Source of the DNA: an uncultured Bacteroidales bacterium
GTDB lineage: Bacteria; Bacteroidota; Bacteroidia; Bacteroidales; UBA932
Direction: 5' to 3'
Assembly (NCBI GenBank): GCA_944326235.1
Contig: CALVDH010000005.1
Coordinates: 1 to 64,000 of the forward strand
DNA length: 64,000 bases
Under the pieces are notes generated by a model. The model had not been told where the DNA came from, made no database searches, and worked only from the letters and a program-made list of their open reading frames with translations. Shown piece after piece: positions 9,794-17,708 of this stretch. Position numbers and translations under genes: made by a program. Each line of letters opens with the position of its first letter. Within the stretch, counting starts at the first letter, position 1.

Positions 9794-9896
9794 CGCCCTG
9801 TCGGTCTTTTGTGACATTGTGGCACTGACGGGCGGGTGTGGTATCGGTTTTGCAGAGGAGTAAGTCAGGAATTAAAAATTTAAAAACATTACTACC

Positions 9897-10379
9897 ATGA
9901 TTACCGAAAAATTACAGAATGCGATCAATGATCAGATAATCGCAGAGATGTGGTCGGCCAACCTCTACCTTTCCATGTCTTTCTATCTTGAGAAAGAGGG
10001 TTATGACGGAATGTCACACTGGATGAAGAGACAGTCTCAGGAAGAGCTCGAGCATGCCTACGATATGGCATCGTTCCTCCAGAAGAGGGGCGGCACCGCC
10101 AAGGTCAGCATGATCGACGTAGTGCCTCAGGGCTGGGGCAGCGCAGAGGCTCTCTTCAAGCATGTCTATGAGCACGAGTGCCATGTGACTGCTCTTATCG
10201 ACAAGATCGTGGACATCGCCCGCGAGGAGAAGGACAAACCCTCCGAGGACTTCTTCATGGGTTACATCCGAGAGCAGGTCGAGGAGGAGGCTACCGCCCT
10301 CTCCATCTACGAGAAGGTTCAGCGTGCCGGTGAGGCCGGTCTCGTAATGCTGGACAGCAAGCTCGGTGAGCGCAAATAG
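9897..10379 (+). CDS. ftnA: Ferritin
   Basis: Non-haem iron storage protein forming a 24-subunit shell. The 160-aa four-helix protein keeps all ferroxidase ligands at E. coli FtnA positions: Glu17, Glu50, His53, Glu94, Gln127 and Glu130, with Glu126 also present. No signal peptide, so cytosolic. It sits alone, with about 100 nt of upstream DNA in which I see no clear consensus promoter, and is followed by a strong intrinsic terminator. Confidence 0.96.
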   Translation: MITEKLQNAINDQIIAEMWSANLYLSMSFYLEKEGYDGMSHWMKRQSQEELEHAYDMASFLQKRGGTAKVSMIDVVPQGWGSAEALFKHVYEHECHVTALIDKIVDIAREEKDKPSEDFFMGYIREQVEEEATALSIYEKVQRAGEAGLVMLDSKLGERK

Positions 10380-10402
10380 TCCCGGCGACAGTAAAAGAAA
10401 TA

Positions 10403-10433
10403 AGGGCTGACCCTTCAAGGGCCGGCCCTTTTT
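10403..10433 (+). terminator. Intrinsic terminator after ferritin
   Basis: GGGCTGACCCT and AGGGCCGGCCC form a stem with one mismatch and a G-U pair, followed by five T residues. It lies 24 nt after the ferritin stop and separates it from the convergent hicB. Confidence 0.85.
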
Positions 10434-10451
10434 CGTCTCAGACGCTGTGGC

Positions 10452-10793
10452 TTATTGGTACTTGCCCAGTTCGTCTATGATAGCGGTGTTGATAAATCCG
10501 TTTATAGTCGTTCCGAGTCCTGCTGCAGTGGCTGCGACTCTGCTGTGCAGATCTGACGGCATACGGAGAACTAGCCTGCCGCTGTATGATTTCGCTGGTT
10601 TGACACCGCGGGCTTTGCAGCTGCTGAGATACTCGTCTATGGCCCCTTCGAAGTCGGAGACGAGATCGGATACAGTTTCTCCTTCATAGGAGATGCAGTC
10701 CTTTTTCATTCCGAGGACTTTGCCGTACAGGCAGTTGTCTTCCTGGCTGAACTCTACGCTCCCGGTATATCCTTTGTATTTCAGTACGCTCAT
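10452..10793 (-). CDS. hicB: HicB-family antitoxin
   Basis: Antitoxin of a type II HicAB module and likely autorepressor. The 113-aa protein has the HicB N-terminal fold (YKGYTGSVEFSQEDNCLYGKV, then a GETVSDLVSDFEGAIDEYL helix). Its C-terminus is a ribbon-helix-helix (SGRLVLRMPSDLHSRVAATA), which fits operator binding. Its ATG overlaps the toxin stop by 4 nt. Toxin-before-antitoxin order is usual for hicAB. Confidence 0.9.
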   Translation of the reverse strand: MSVLKYKGYTGSVEFSQEDNCLYGKVLGMKKDCISYEGETVSDLVSDFEGAIDEYLSSCKARGVKPAKSYSGRLVLRMPSDLHSRVAATAAGLGTTINGFINTAIIDELGKYQ

Positions 10794-11062
10794 CGTTTTC
10801 TGTTCTTTAGATTGGTATTGTCAATTAAATACATCAGAATCTGTTTCATTGCATATTTCTTCATGATGTTTGACGGGTGCGGCTTGTGCATTATGAATGA
10901 CCGTTTACCGTCCATACTTACAAACTCGACTCTCGATCCTGAAGTCGCCCCTTTCTGCCTTTCAGAGTAGTTGAATATACTGAAAAGCCTGACGACTTCA
11001 TTATAAGTGAAGTCACTGGGCAGTGACAGAAATCTTTCAATCAACTTTTCTTTCGTCCCCAT
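10790..11062 (-). CDS. hicA: HicA-family mRNA interferase toxin
   Basis: Putative translation-dependent mRNA-cleaving toxin neutralised by HicB. The 90-aa protein has the variant seen with RHH-bearing HicB: an N-terminal helix (KEKLIERFLSLP), a central beta strand GSRVEFV and a KPHPSNIMKKYAMKQIL segment. The usual catalytic His cannot be assigned with certainty; HKPHP is the only His-bearing motif. It lies directly upstream of hicB on the same strand, in a 4-nt overlap. Confidence 0.85.
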   Translation of the reverse strand: MGTKEKLIERFLSLPSDFTYNEVVRLFSIFNYSERQKGATSGSRVEFVSMDGKRSFIMHKPHPSNIMKKYAMKQILMYLIDNTNLKNRKR

Positions 11063-11081
11063 TTCTGCATCATATTTTAGG

Positions 11082-11103
11082 CAAAGATACTAAAAACAGT
11101 ATC
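11082..11103 (-). promoter_or_regulatory. hicAB promoter with overlapping operator palindrome
   Basis: On the minus strand TATCTTTG (11082-11089) is a perfect -7 box, 20 nt before hicA. It is overlapped by the inverted repeat GATACT-6 nt-AGTATC (11086-11103). This is the layout expected of a HicB RHH autorepressor operator. Confidence 0.7.
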
Positions 11104-11124
11104 AATTCCAAAAATTTGATGCGC

Positions 11125-11301
11125 TTACTCTGTTTTTTTGGCCGGGAGGCGGCCGGAGCGGCGCAGGGCGTCGTCGATGAGCCACTGGAGCTGGCCGTTG
11201 ATCGAGCGGAATTCGTCGGCGGCCCATTTCTCCAGGGCTTCCATCGTGGCGGCGTCTACGCGCAGCACGAAACTCTTGGTTTTTGACTGTTCCTTAGGCA
11301 T
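11125..11301 (-). CDS. Arc-type ribbon-helix-helix DNA-binding protein
   Basis: A 58-residue protein beginning MPKEQSKTKSFVLRVDAA. It shows the Arc/MetJ ribbon-helix-helix pattern: a basic beta strand (KSFVLRVD), helix 1 (ATMEALEKWAADEF) and helix 2 starting SINGQLQWLIDDAL. It begins 18 nt after the SPFH gene and is probably co-transcribed. I recall SPFH-Arc pairing in other Bacteroidetes genomes, which suggests a functional link, perhaps autoregulation, but no target is visible. The C-terminus is Arg/Lys-rich. Confidence 0.85.
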   Translation of the reverse strand: MPKEQSKTKSFVLRVDAATMEALEKWAADEFRSINGQLQWLIDDALRRSGRLPAKKTE

Positions 11302-11319
11302 GGCTGTTGGCTTATGCCG

Positions 11320-12288
11320 CTACTGGTACAGCGAACCGGTGTTGAGGACTGGCTGGGCGGACTCGTCGGCGCAGAGGACCACGAGCAGGTTGCTGACCAT
11401 GGCGGCCTTCCTGGCCTCGTCCAGCTCTACGATATCCTTGTCGTTTATCTCCTTGAGGGCCATCTGCACCATGGATACGGCGCCCTCGACTATTTTCTCG
11501 CGGGCGGAGATGATGGCCTCGGCCTGCTGGCGGCGCAGCATGACGGCTGCGATCTCGGGTGCGTAGGCTAGGTAGTTGATGCGGGCCTCGAGCACCGAGA
11601 TGCCGGCCATCTCCAGGCGCTCGTTGAGTTTCTCGACCAGCTCGCTGTTGATGGTGTCGCCTCCGCTGCGCAGGGTAATGGTGTCGGCCTCTTCCATGCC
11701 GAGGTTGTCGTATGCGTAGTTGCCGGCCACCTGGCGCAGGGCCGCGTCGCTCTGTACGCGGACGAAGGACTCGAGGGCTGTCATTATGCCTTCTTTGTTG
11801 ACGGCGATGTTCTGGGTGTCTATCTCGAAGATGGCCTTGTAGACGTCCTCGACCTTCCAGACGAGGATGAGACCTACGAGGATGGGGTTGCCGTTGCGGT
11901 CATTGACCTTGATGGGGTCCACGTTGATGTTGCGGGCGCGGAGCGAGACTTTCTTCTTGGAGTAGAAGGGATTGACCCAGAAGAAGCCGGTGCGGGTGAA
12001 GGTGCCGCGGTATTTGCCGAAGAAGACCATGGCCCTGGCCTGATTAGGTTCCAGGATCATGAGACCTATGAGCAGTACGGGTGCGATGATGAGCAACAGG
12101 ACTGCGAAGATGCAGAGAGTGTTGTAGATGGAGTTTCCGAGTTCAGCCTTGTTTACCTCGGAGAGGATGATCAGTGCGATGCCGGCGGCTAGGAGCAGGA
12201 CGCTGACGGATATCATCAGAAATCCGCTGCAGGCACGTCCCTGGAAGGGAGTGTCCTTTGTCAGTTTGGAGTCGGAAGGGGTTTTCAT
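11320..12288 (-). CDS. SPFH/Band-7 domain membrane protein
   Basis: Stomatin/prohibitin/flotillin/HflK-like scaffold thought to organise membrane microdomains. The 322-aa protein has a short cytoplasmic N-terminus and two adjacent transmembrane segments (about residues 22-46 and 54-80). The SPFH domain follows (RAMVFFGKYRGTFTRTGFFW to about 250), then a helical region rich in Ala/Glu (RRQQAEAIISAREKIVEGAV) typical of SPFH oligomerisation. The exact biochemical role is unknown. It has its own divergent promoter and is followed by the RHH gene. Confidence 0.9.
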   Translation of the reverse strand: MKTPSDSKLTKDTPFQGRACSGFLMISVSVLLLAAGIALIILSEVNKAELGNSIYNTLCIFAVLLLIIAPVLLIGLMILEPNQARAMVFFGKYRGTFTRTGFFWVNPFYSKKKVSLRARNINVDPIKVNDRNGNPILVGLILVWKVEDVYKAIFEIDTQNIAVNKEGIMTALESFVRVQSDAALRQVAGNYAYDNLGMEEADTITLRSGGDTINSELVEKLNERLEMAGISVLEARINYLAYAPEIAAVMLRRQQAEAIISAREKIVEGAVSMVQMALKEINDKDIVELDEARKAAMVSNLLVVLCADESAQPVLNTGSLYQ

Positions 12289-12315
12289 GGCTTGTGTGAT
12301 ATTAAAACGATATCA

Positions 12316-12347
12316 CAAAGATATTGGGTATTTCTGTAATTTCCAAA
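12316..12347 (-). promoter_or_regulatory. Promoter of the SPFH/Arc operon
   Basis: Minus-strand TATCTTTG (12316-12323) with TTTG (12344-12347) 20 nt upstream gives the canonical Bacteroidetes spacing. It lies 27 nt before the SPFH start. Confidence 0.75.
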
Positions 12348-12408
12348 TTTTTTCAGCAATATCCGGAAATGTAATGGAAATTTAAAATGGTAACAATGTA
12401 AATTATTC

Positions 12409-12416
12409 TATCTTTG
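12409..12416 (+). promoter_or_regulatory. Promoter -7 box of the nuclease/receptor operon
   Basis: TATCTTTG lies 30 nt before the first operon gene at 12447. No clear TTTG -33 box is seen at the expected distance. Confidence 0.65.
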
Positions 12417-12446
12417 CACCCAAAGTATCATTTAATAACAAAAGAT

Positions 12447-15400
12447 ATGAGTTTCAGAAAAGCATTTTTGGCCTTTATCGCCTGTGGGGCGATGCTGGCT
12501 GCCTCTTCATGTATTGACAGGGGGGGCGAGGACTTAATCGTCAACATCACCACCTCTGTAGGAGAGGATGGAATAGAGTTTGACATGAATGCTCAGGACA
12601 CTACATTTACTCTGACCAGCAACTGTGACTGGACAGTGGAGATGGAGGTGGAGAATCCCTGGGAGGATGAGGCTGAGGTATTCGAGCAGAATCCCTGGCT
12701 GACAGTTACGCCTACCAGTGCCAAGGCTTCGGATCAGCCGGTTTCAATTACTGTTAAGGCAGAGGCCAATATCAGCGATGCTGATGAGATTACCTACGAC
12801 CGTGCGGTTATCGTGTATTTCAGGACTGACAGAGAGCAGTTCGCCAGCGTGAGAGTGTTCCAGGCAGGCAAGGAGCGCAAGCCCAATGCCGCTGACACCA
12901 TCTCCATCAGCGAACTCCGCCAGATGGCTCCCGCTTCGCAGGACTCTGTCGTGACCATTACCGATCCCCTTATTATAAAGGGTGTGGTAGTATCGTCCCG
13001 CGATCCCCAGACCGTTTCCAACAACAACATCTACGTTCAGGACGGCACCGGGCCTCACAGCGGTCTGCTGGTGTACTCCAGCGCTTTCTCCAGCTGCAAC
13101 TTCGGTGACGTAGTCGAGATTACTGTTACCGACGGTACTCTCGAGTACTATTTCGGCCAGCTCGAGCTCAAGCCCGCAAGTCCTGATGACCTGGTGGTAG
13201 TCGACAAGGTGGAGAATCCCGAGGCAGCCGAGATCGAGGGTGCGTCCCTTATCAACGGCGACTATGAGGGCCAGTATGTGAAGATGTACGCCCAGGTAGT
13301 CCAGGGTGATCTTGAGAAGACCATGGGTGACAGCCCCTCCATCGAGACCGAGGACGGTTCCTCATTCCTCATGTACAGCCGCTCCAATACTCCCTGGGCC
13401 GGTGAGGAGGTTCCTCAGGGCGCAGGTACAGTATACGGCCTGGTCGGCAGCTACAACGGCGTATATCAGCTGGTTCCCTCACGCGCAACTGATTTTGAGG
13501 GCATGACAGAGAGCAGATTCACCGGCCGTCCCGCAGTCACCACCGGCGAGGGTCAGCTCAGCGAGGACAAGTCGTCCATGACCGTGACCGGAGAGTACAC
13601 CTACGCAGGTGAGGCGGCAGATGTGACCGAGGTCGGCGTGGCCTACAAGCTGGTGGATGCCGAGGAGTACACCAAGGTAAAGGCCGAGAAGGTAGAGAGT
13701 CCCTTCACAGTGACCATACCTCTGGAGACAGGTGCCTATGAGTACTACGCATACGTGATGATCGGCGAGAGAGAGTATCAGGGCGAGACTCTGACCGTTA
13801 CCACCGAGGAGACAGCAGTCAGTGTGGCTGAGCTCGTAGCTGCTATTCTCGACGGCACCATCGAGGACGATGCTCCCCTTGCAACTCTCGGAGCATATCT
13901 GGAAGGTATCGTGGCAGCCGGAAACCAGAGCGCCAACTACAACGGCAAGTATGCCCTGGTAGACGGAACAGGTGAGGAGGCTACCGGTATCGTACTTTAT
14001 GGTATGTACGATGTCGAGCTGAATCCCGGCGACCGTGTAAGAATAAGCCTGACCAATGCTTCATTTGACAACTACAACAATCTCCGCGAGGTTAAATTCA
14101 AGGAGGGTATCGATATCAACGCAGAGGTGGAGGTGCTCAAGTCAGGAGTAGGTTACGCTATCCCTGAACTTACAGTGGCAGAGCTCCTCAGCGGTGACTG
14201 GCAGGGTCAGTATGTGACAGTGAAGAATGTCCGCAGCGCAATGGATACACTGACGGCATGGACAGAATCCGGCAAAAGTACCAACAGGACCTTTACGGAC
14301 GGAACGGATGAGTTCCAGGTACGTACACAGGACAATGCCGAGTGGGCAGAGGAGGGCATCGATCCTGAGGTGACAGCAGACCTTGGCTGCGTAGTGGAAG
14401 TATATTATGAGAATGTACAGGTGTACGCCGCTACATACGATGATATCAAGGCCTTCTCGGTTCCTGCCGGTGACGAGCCCGAGGATCCTGATGTGCCGGT
14501 TGGAGATTCAACAGCAACCGTCGAAGTTGCCGAAGTAGTAGCAGCCATATTGGATGGTACTATATCAGATGGAGGTTCTTTCTCATCTCTCGGTGGATTT
14601 ATGGAAGGTATCGTGGCTGGAGGCAATGAGGGTGAAAATTATTACCGTAAATATGCTATTGTGGACGGTACTGGAGAAGAGGGTACAGGTATAGTAATAT
14701 ATGGTATTAATGATGAGTATAAGGTGGGAGACCGTGTCAAGATAAGTCTTTCAAACGCTAAATATGACGATTATAGCGGTCTGCGTGAGATGACATTCGA
14801 TGGTAATCCGGAGATTGAGGTACTTGAATCAGGAGTCAATTTCAACACCCCTCAGTTGTCAGTCTCGGAGCTCAACGCCGGAGAGTGGCAGGGAATGTAT
14901 GTTACAGTTAAGAATGTGACCAGTGACGAAAAGGTGTCCAATCCCTGGGTGGCTGATGGAAAAACTACCAGCAGGTATTTTACAGATGGTACAGAAAGTT
15001 TTGTTGTGCGTACAACCAGTTATGCGTTGTGGGCTGACGAATATGTGAACATTGATGCTACGGGAGATCTTTCCGGAGTTGTCGAGATTTATAACGGCAG
15101 AGCTCAAGTGTATGCCATCAGATATTCAGATATAGCAACATTCTCGACAGATGCTCCTGAAATTCCCGAAGAACCCGAGAACCCCGTAATCGAGGGTACA
15201 GCCGGTGATGGTAACTACAACAGCAGCATCGACCTGACACAGAATATCGATAACAATCTTAAGAACTATGTCAGCACTTTCGTAGTAGGTGAAAATGAGT
15301 ATCCCGGAGTAAAAATAGGTTCCAGCGGATCTGCAGGCTCTTATTCTTTCAACCTCGGAAAGGCAGGTAGCAGTACACTTTCAATGTACGCTGTAGCATG

Positions 15401-15653
15401 GACCGGAAAACAGACTAATGTGTTAGTTAAGATTTCCGGCGGCGGTACCATCAACGGAGTAGAGCAGGTTGAGTTGGCATGTGTGCCTAATGCCGGCCTT
15501 TCTGGAAACGGCAATACTTTCACCATCACATTCGGTGATAAGGACTTCTACACCATGAACATCGAGGGTGCCACCGAGAACACTGTCATCACGGTGACTA
15601 CCGAGGGCATGCAGGACAACCGTGCCGGATTTACCGGAGTGAATGTAAAGTAA
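12447..15653 (+). CDS. Large BACON/DUF5689 surface lipoprotein
   Basis: First gene of the nuclease/receptor operon. The ATG at 12447 gives a clean lipoprotein signal (AASSC, Cys22); an upstream ATG would add an unlikely leader. Of 1068 residues, about 35-150 form a BACON-like Ig domain (NCDWTVEM, WLTVTPTSA). About 155-270 form a first OB-fold-like domain (NNIYVQDGTGPHSGLLVY). An Ig-like linker follows, then two tandem DUF5689-type domains beginning SVAELVAAILDGTI and EVAEVVAAILDGTI. A C-terminal domain of about 140 residues is shared with the next protein. DUF5689 belongs to the YhcR-like OB-fold group associated with nucleases. I infer a surface binding protein, possibly for nucleic acid; no catalytic motif is seen. 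Confidence 0.85.
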   Translation: MSFRKAFLAFIACGAMLAASSCIDRGGEDLIVNITTSVGEDGIEFDMNAQDTTFTLTSNCDWTVEMEVENPWEDEAEVFEQNPWLTVTPTSAKASDQPVSITVKAEANISDADEITYDRAVIVYFRTDREQFASVRVFQAGKERKPNAADTISISELRQMAPASQDSVVTITDPLIIKGVVVSSRDPQTVSNNNIYVQDGTGPHSGLLVYSSAFSSCNFGDVVEITVTDGTLEYYFGQLELKPASPDDLVVVDKVENPEAAEIEGASLINGDYEGQYVKMYAQVVQGDLEKTMGDSPSIETEDGSSFLMYSRSNTPWAGEEVPQGAGTVYGLVGSYNGVYQLVPSRATDFEGMTESRFTGRPAVTTGEGQLSEDKSSMTVTGEYTYAGEAADVTEVGVAYKLVDAEEYTKVKAEKVESPFTVTIPLETGAYEYYAYVMIGEREYQGETLTVTTEETAVSVAELVAAILDGTIEDDAPLATLGAYLEGIVAAGNQSANYNGKYALVDGTGEEATGIVLYGMYDVELNPGDRVRISLTNASFDNYNNLREVKFKEGIDINAEVEVLKSGVGYAIPELTVAELLSGDWQGQYVTVKNVRSAMDTLTAWTESGKSTNRTFTDGTDEFQVRTQDNAEWAEEGIDPEVTADLGCVVEVYYENVQVYAATYDDIKAFSVPAGDEPEDPDVPVGDSTATVEVAEVVAAILDGTISDGGSFSSLGGFMEGIVAGGNEGENYYRKYAIVDGTGEEGTGIVIYGINDEYKVGDRVKISLSNAKYDDYSGLREMTFDGNPEIEVLESGVNFNTPQLSVSELNAGEWQGMYVTVKNVTSDEKVSNPWVADGKTTSRYFTDGTESFVVRTTSYALWADEYVNIDATGDLSGVVEIYNGRAQVYAIRYSDIATFSTDAPEIPEEPENPVIEGTAGDGNYNSSIDLTQNIDNNLKNYVSTFVVGENEYPGVKIGSSGSAGSYSFNLGKAGSSTLSMYAVAWTGKQTNVLVKISGGGTINGVEQVELACVPNAGLSGNGNTFTITFGDKDFYTMNIEGATENTVITVTTEGMQDNRAGFTGVNVK

Positions 15654-15671
15654 CCGACAGACACAGAATAT

Positions 15672-17705
15672 ATGCTGAAAAACAGTGTACGACTTCTTCT
15701 TGCAGCCGTGCTGGTCTTCCTGACCGCCGGCTGCATCAAGGATCCGGAGTTCCAGCCCGCTGATATGGGAGTGAGTGTTGAAGAGCTCTCGTTCAGCAAG
15801 GATGGAGGGGAGGCGACAGTCCGCCTTCTCTCCAACCGGGACTGGGAGACGGAGATAACGGTGACCCGCGGTACTGCCGACTGGATCGCTCTGAGCGATA
15901 CGGCCGGTACTGCTTCGGGCGACTCTGTGGCAGTGACGGTGACAGTGCTGCCCAACACCGGTGAGGACCGCGACGCAGTGCTGCGCTTCACCACCGGTAC
16001 GGTGTATGCTCAGGTCAATATCGTCCAGCCCGGCGAGTTCCGCAAGAGCTACATGACCATCGCCGAGTTCCTCCAGATGCCTGTGAATGACGAGACCTGG
16101 TACGAGCTCTGCGGTACGATAACGGATATCGCCAGCATCCAGTTCGGCAACCTCACCATCACCGATGAGACCGGTTCGCTGTATATCTACGGTCTGACAG
16201 CCACCAAGCAGAGCGGTAACGACCAGTCCTTCGCCTCCCTCGGCCTGAAAGTCGGGGACGAGCTGGTGCTCATGACCCTCAGGGGCGAGCACAACGGCGA
16301 GCCCCAGGGCGGCGGCCGGGAATATCCCGCATACTATGTCAGCCACACTTCCGGAGGCAGCCAGCCTGTGGAGGGAGACGGATATCTCATAGGCGACTAC
16401 AGCAAGTGGAACGCAGCAGGTGCCCTGACATCCTTCCTGGACGATTTCTCCTCGGTGGAGGCCGGCAACGCAGCCTATGTCAGTGACAGCTGGCTCTTCT
16501 GGTCTTCCGACCCCAACGGACTCAGCCAGAGCTGGAAGACCGGTACCTTCGACAACGCCTCCACCGGCATGACCGACAAGTACATCCAGATAGCGCCCTA
16601 CAACTCCTCTCTGGACGAGGTGGTGGCCTACGCCCTGCCTCCCAGAGCCGATGTCACGGGAATGAATCCCAGGACCTTCAAGTTCAGCAAGGCTCTCTAC
16701 CATCTGGACGAGGGTGGGGACGACAGCCGTCTGGAAGTGGTGGTGTCTACCGATTTTTCAGGTGACTTCGAGGCTGCTTCATGGACAGTAGTGGAGGACG
16801 TTTCCTTCCCTGCCGGAGCTGAGCGCAACCAGTGGGTTGAAGAGACCGTGGACCTCTCTGCATACGCGTCTGAATCCTCTCTCTGCATAGCCCTCAGGTA
16901 CACAGGTAAGTCCAATACCTACCGTATCGACAATGTGGGCTATGGTGACGGAGAGGTCGCTCCTTACCTCAGTCTGAGCGGTTCGGGTACGACCGTTACA
17001 TCCGAAGCCGGTTCGCTGACCTTCCAGGTAAGTTCCAATGTTACATGGACAGTGGCTTCCGACAATACGGATTTCACACCTTCCCCGTCCTCGGGCGATG
17101 GTCAGGGACAGATAACTGTTACCTACACGGCCAATACTACTGGTGAGGACCGTACTTCAGTTATCACCGTTTCCCCTGATGGCGGAGATGCCAGGGACCT
17201 TCAGCAAGTCACATATACGATAGTGCAGAAACGTGAGGGTGCGTCCGTCGGCGGAGCCTATACCTCCAATGTAGGGCTTCCTTCTGATGACAATACTTCC
17301 GATGCCTCATATATCCACTCTGTGTCTATCGACGGAGAGGAGTATCCGGCACTCAAACTGGGTACAAATTCCAAGGCGGGTACATATACAACACCCGCTC
17401 TGGCCATGCAGGGAGACCTGACGCTGGGCATGTACGCCATGGCATGGAGCGGCAAGAACTGTGAGCTGACCATAACCGTCAATAACGGCGGAACTATCAA
17501 CGGACAGAGTTCCGTCACAGTAGAACCTCGGTCTGACGGTGGAGTCGCCGGTTCGGAGATCCCGTATGTCATAGAAGGGGATATGCTGGACTACTATATG
17601 GAGTTCGCTCTCGAGGGCGTGACCTCATCGACCACCCTCACATTCTCTACCGTGAGCACAGCTCCCCGCTGCGTCATCACCGGTCTGAATGTCAACCCTA
17701 AATAA
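15672..17705 (+). CDS. BACON/OB-fold/jelly-roll surface lipoprotein
   Basis: A 677-aa lipoprotein (TAGC, Cys21) starting 18 nt after the previous gene. Order of parts: BACON-like domain (about 30-115, NRDWETEI); OB-fold-like domain (about 120-230, FGNLTITDETGSLYIYGL); a cleaved-adhesin/choice-of-anchor-J-like jelly roll (about 255-420, FLDDFSSV to YRIDNVGYG); a second BACON domain (about 430-520, SSNVTWTVASDN); and a C-terminal domain similar to that of the upstream protein (EEYPALKLG, LGMYAMAWSGK, NNGGTING). No catalytic residues recognised. Position and OB fold suggest a ligand-binding partner of the nucleases; this is inference. Confidence 0.82.
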   Translation: MLKNSVRLLLAAVLVFLTAGCIKDPEFQPADMGVSVEELSFSKDGGEATVRLLSNRDWETEITVTRGTADWIALSDTAGTASGDSVAVTVTVLPNTGEDRDAVLRFTTGTVYAQVNIVQPGEFRKSYMTIAEFLQMPVNDETWYELCGTITDIASIQFGNLTITDETGSLYIYGLTATKQSGNDQSFASLGLKVGDELVLMTLRGEHNGEPQGGGREYPAYYVSHTSGGSQPVEGDGYLIGDYSKWNAAGALTSFLDDFSSVEAGNAAYVSDSWLFWSSDPNGLSQSWKTGTFDNASTGMTDKYIQIAPYNSSLDEVVAYALPPRADVTGMNPRTFKFSKALYHLDEGGDDSRLEVVVSTDFSGDFEAASWTVVEDVSFPAGAERNQWVEETVDLSAYASESSLCIALRYTGKSNTYRIDNVGYGDGEVAPYLSLSGSGTTVTSEAGSLTFQVSSNVTWTVASDNTDFTPSPSSGDGQGQITVTYTANTTGEDRTSVITVSPDGGDARDLQQVTYTIVQKREGASVGGAYTSNVGLPSDDNTSDASYIHSVSIDGEEYPALKLGTNSKAGTYTTPALAMQGDLTLGMYAMAWSGKNCELTITVNNGGTINGQSSVTVEPRSDGGVAGSEIPYVIEGDMLDYYMEFALEGVTSSTTLTFSTVSTAPRCVITGLNVNPK

Positions 17706-17708
17706 CGG

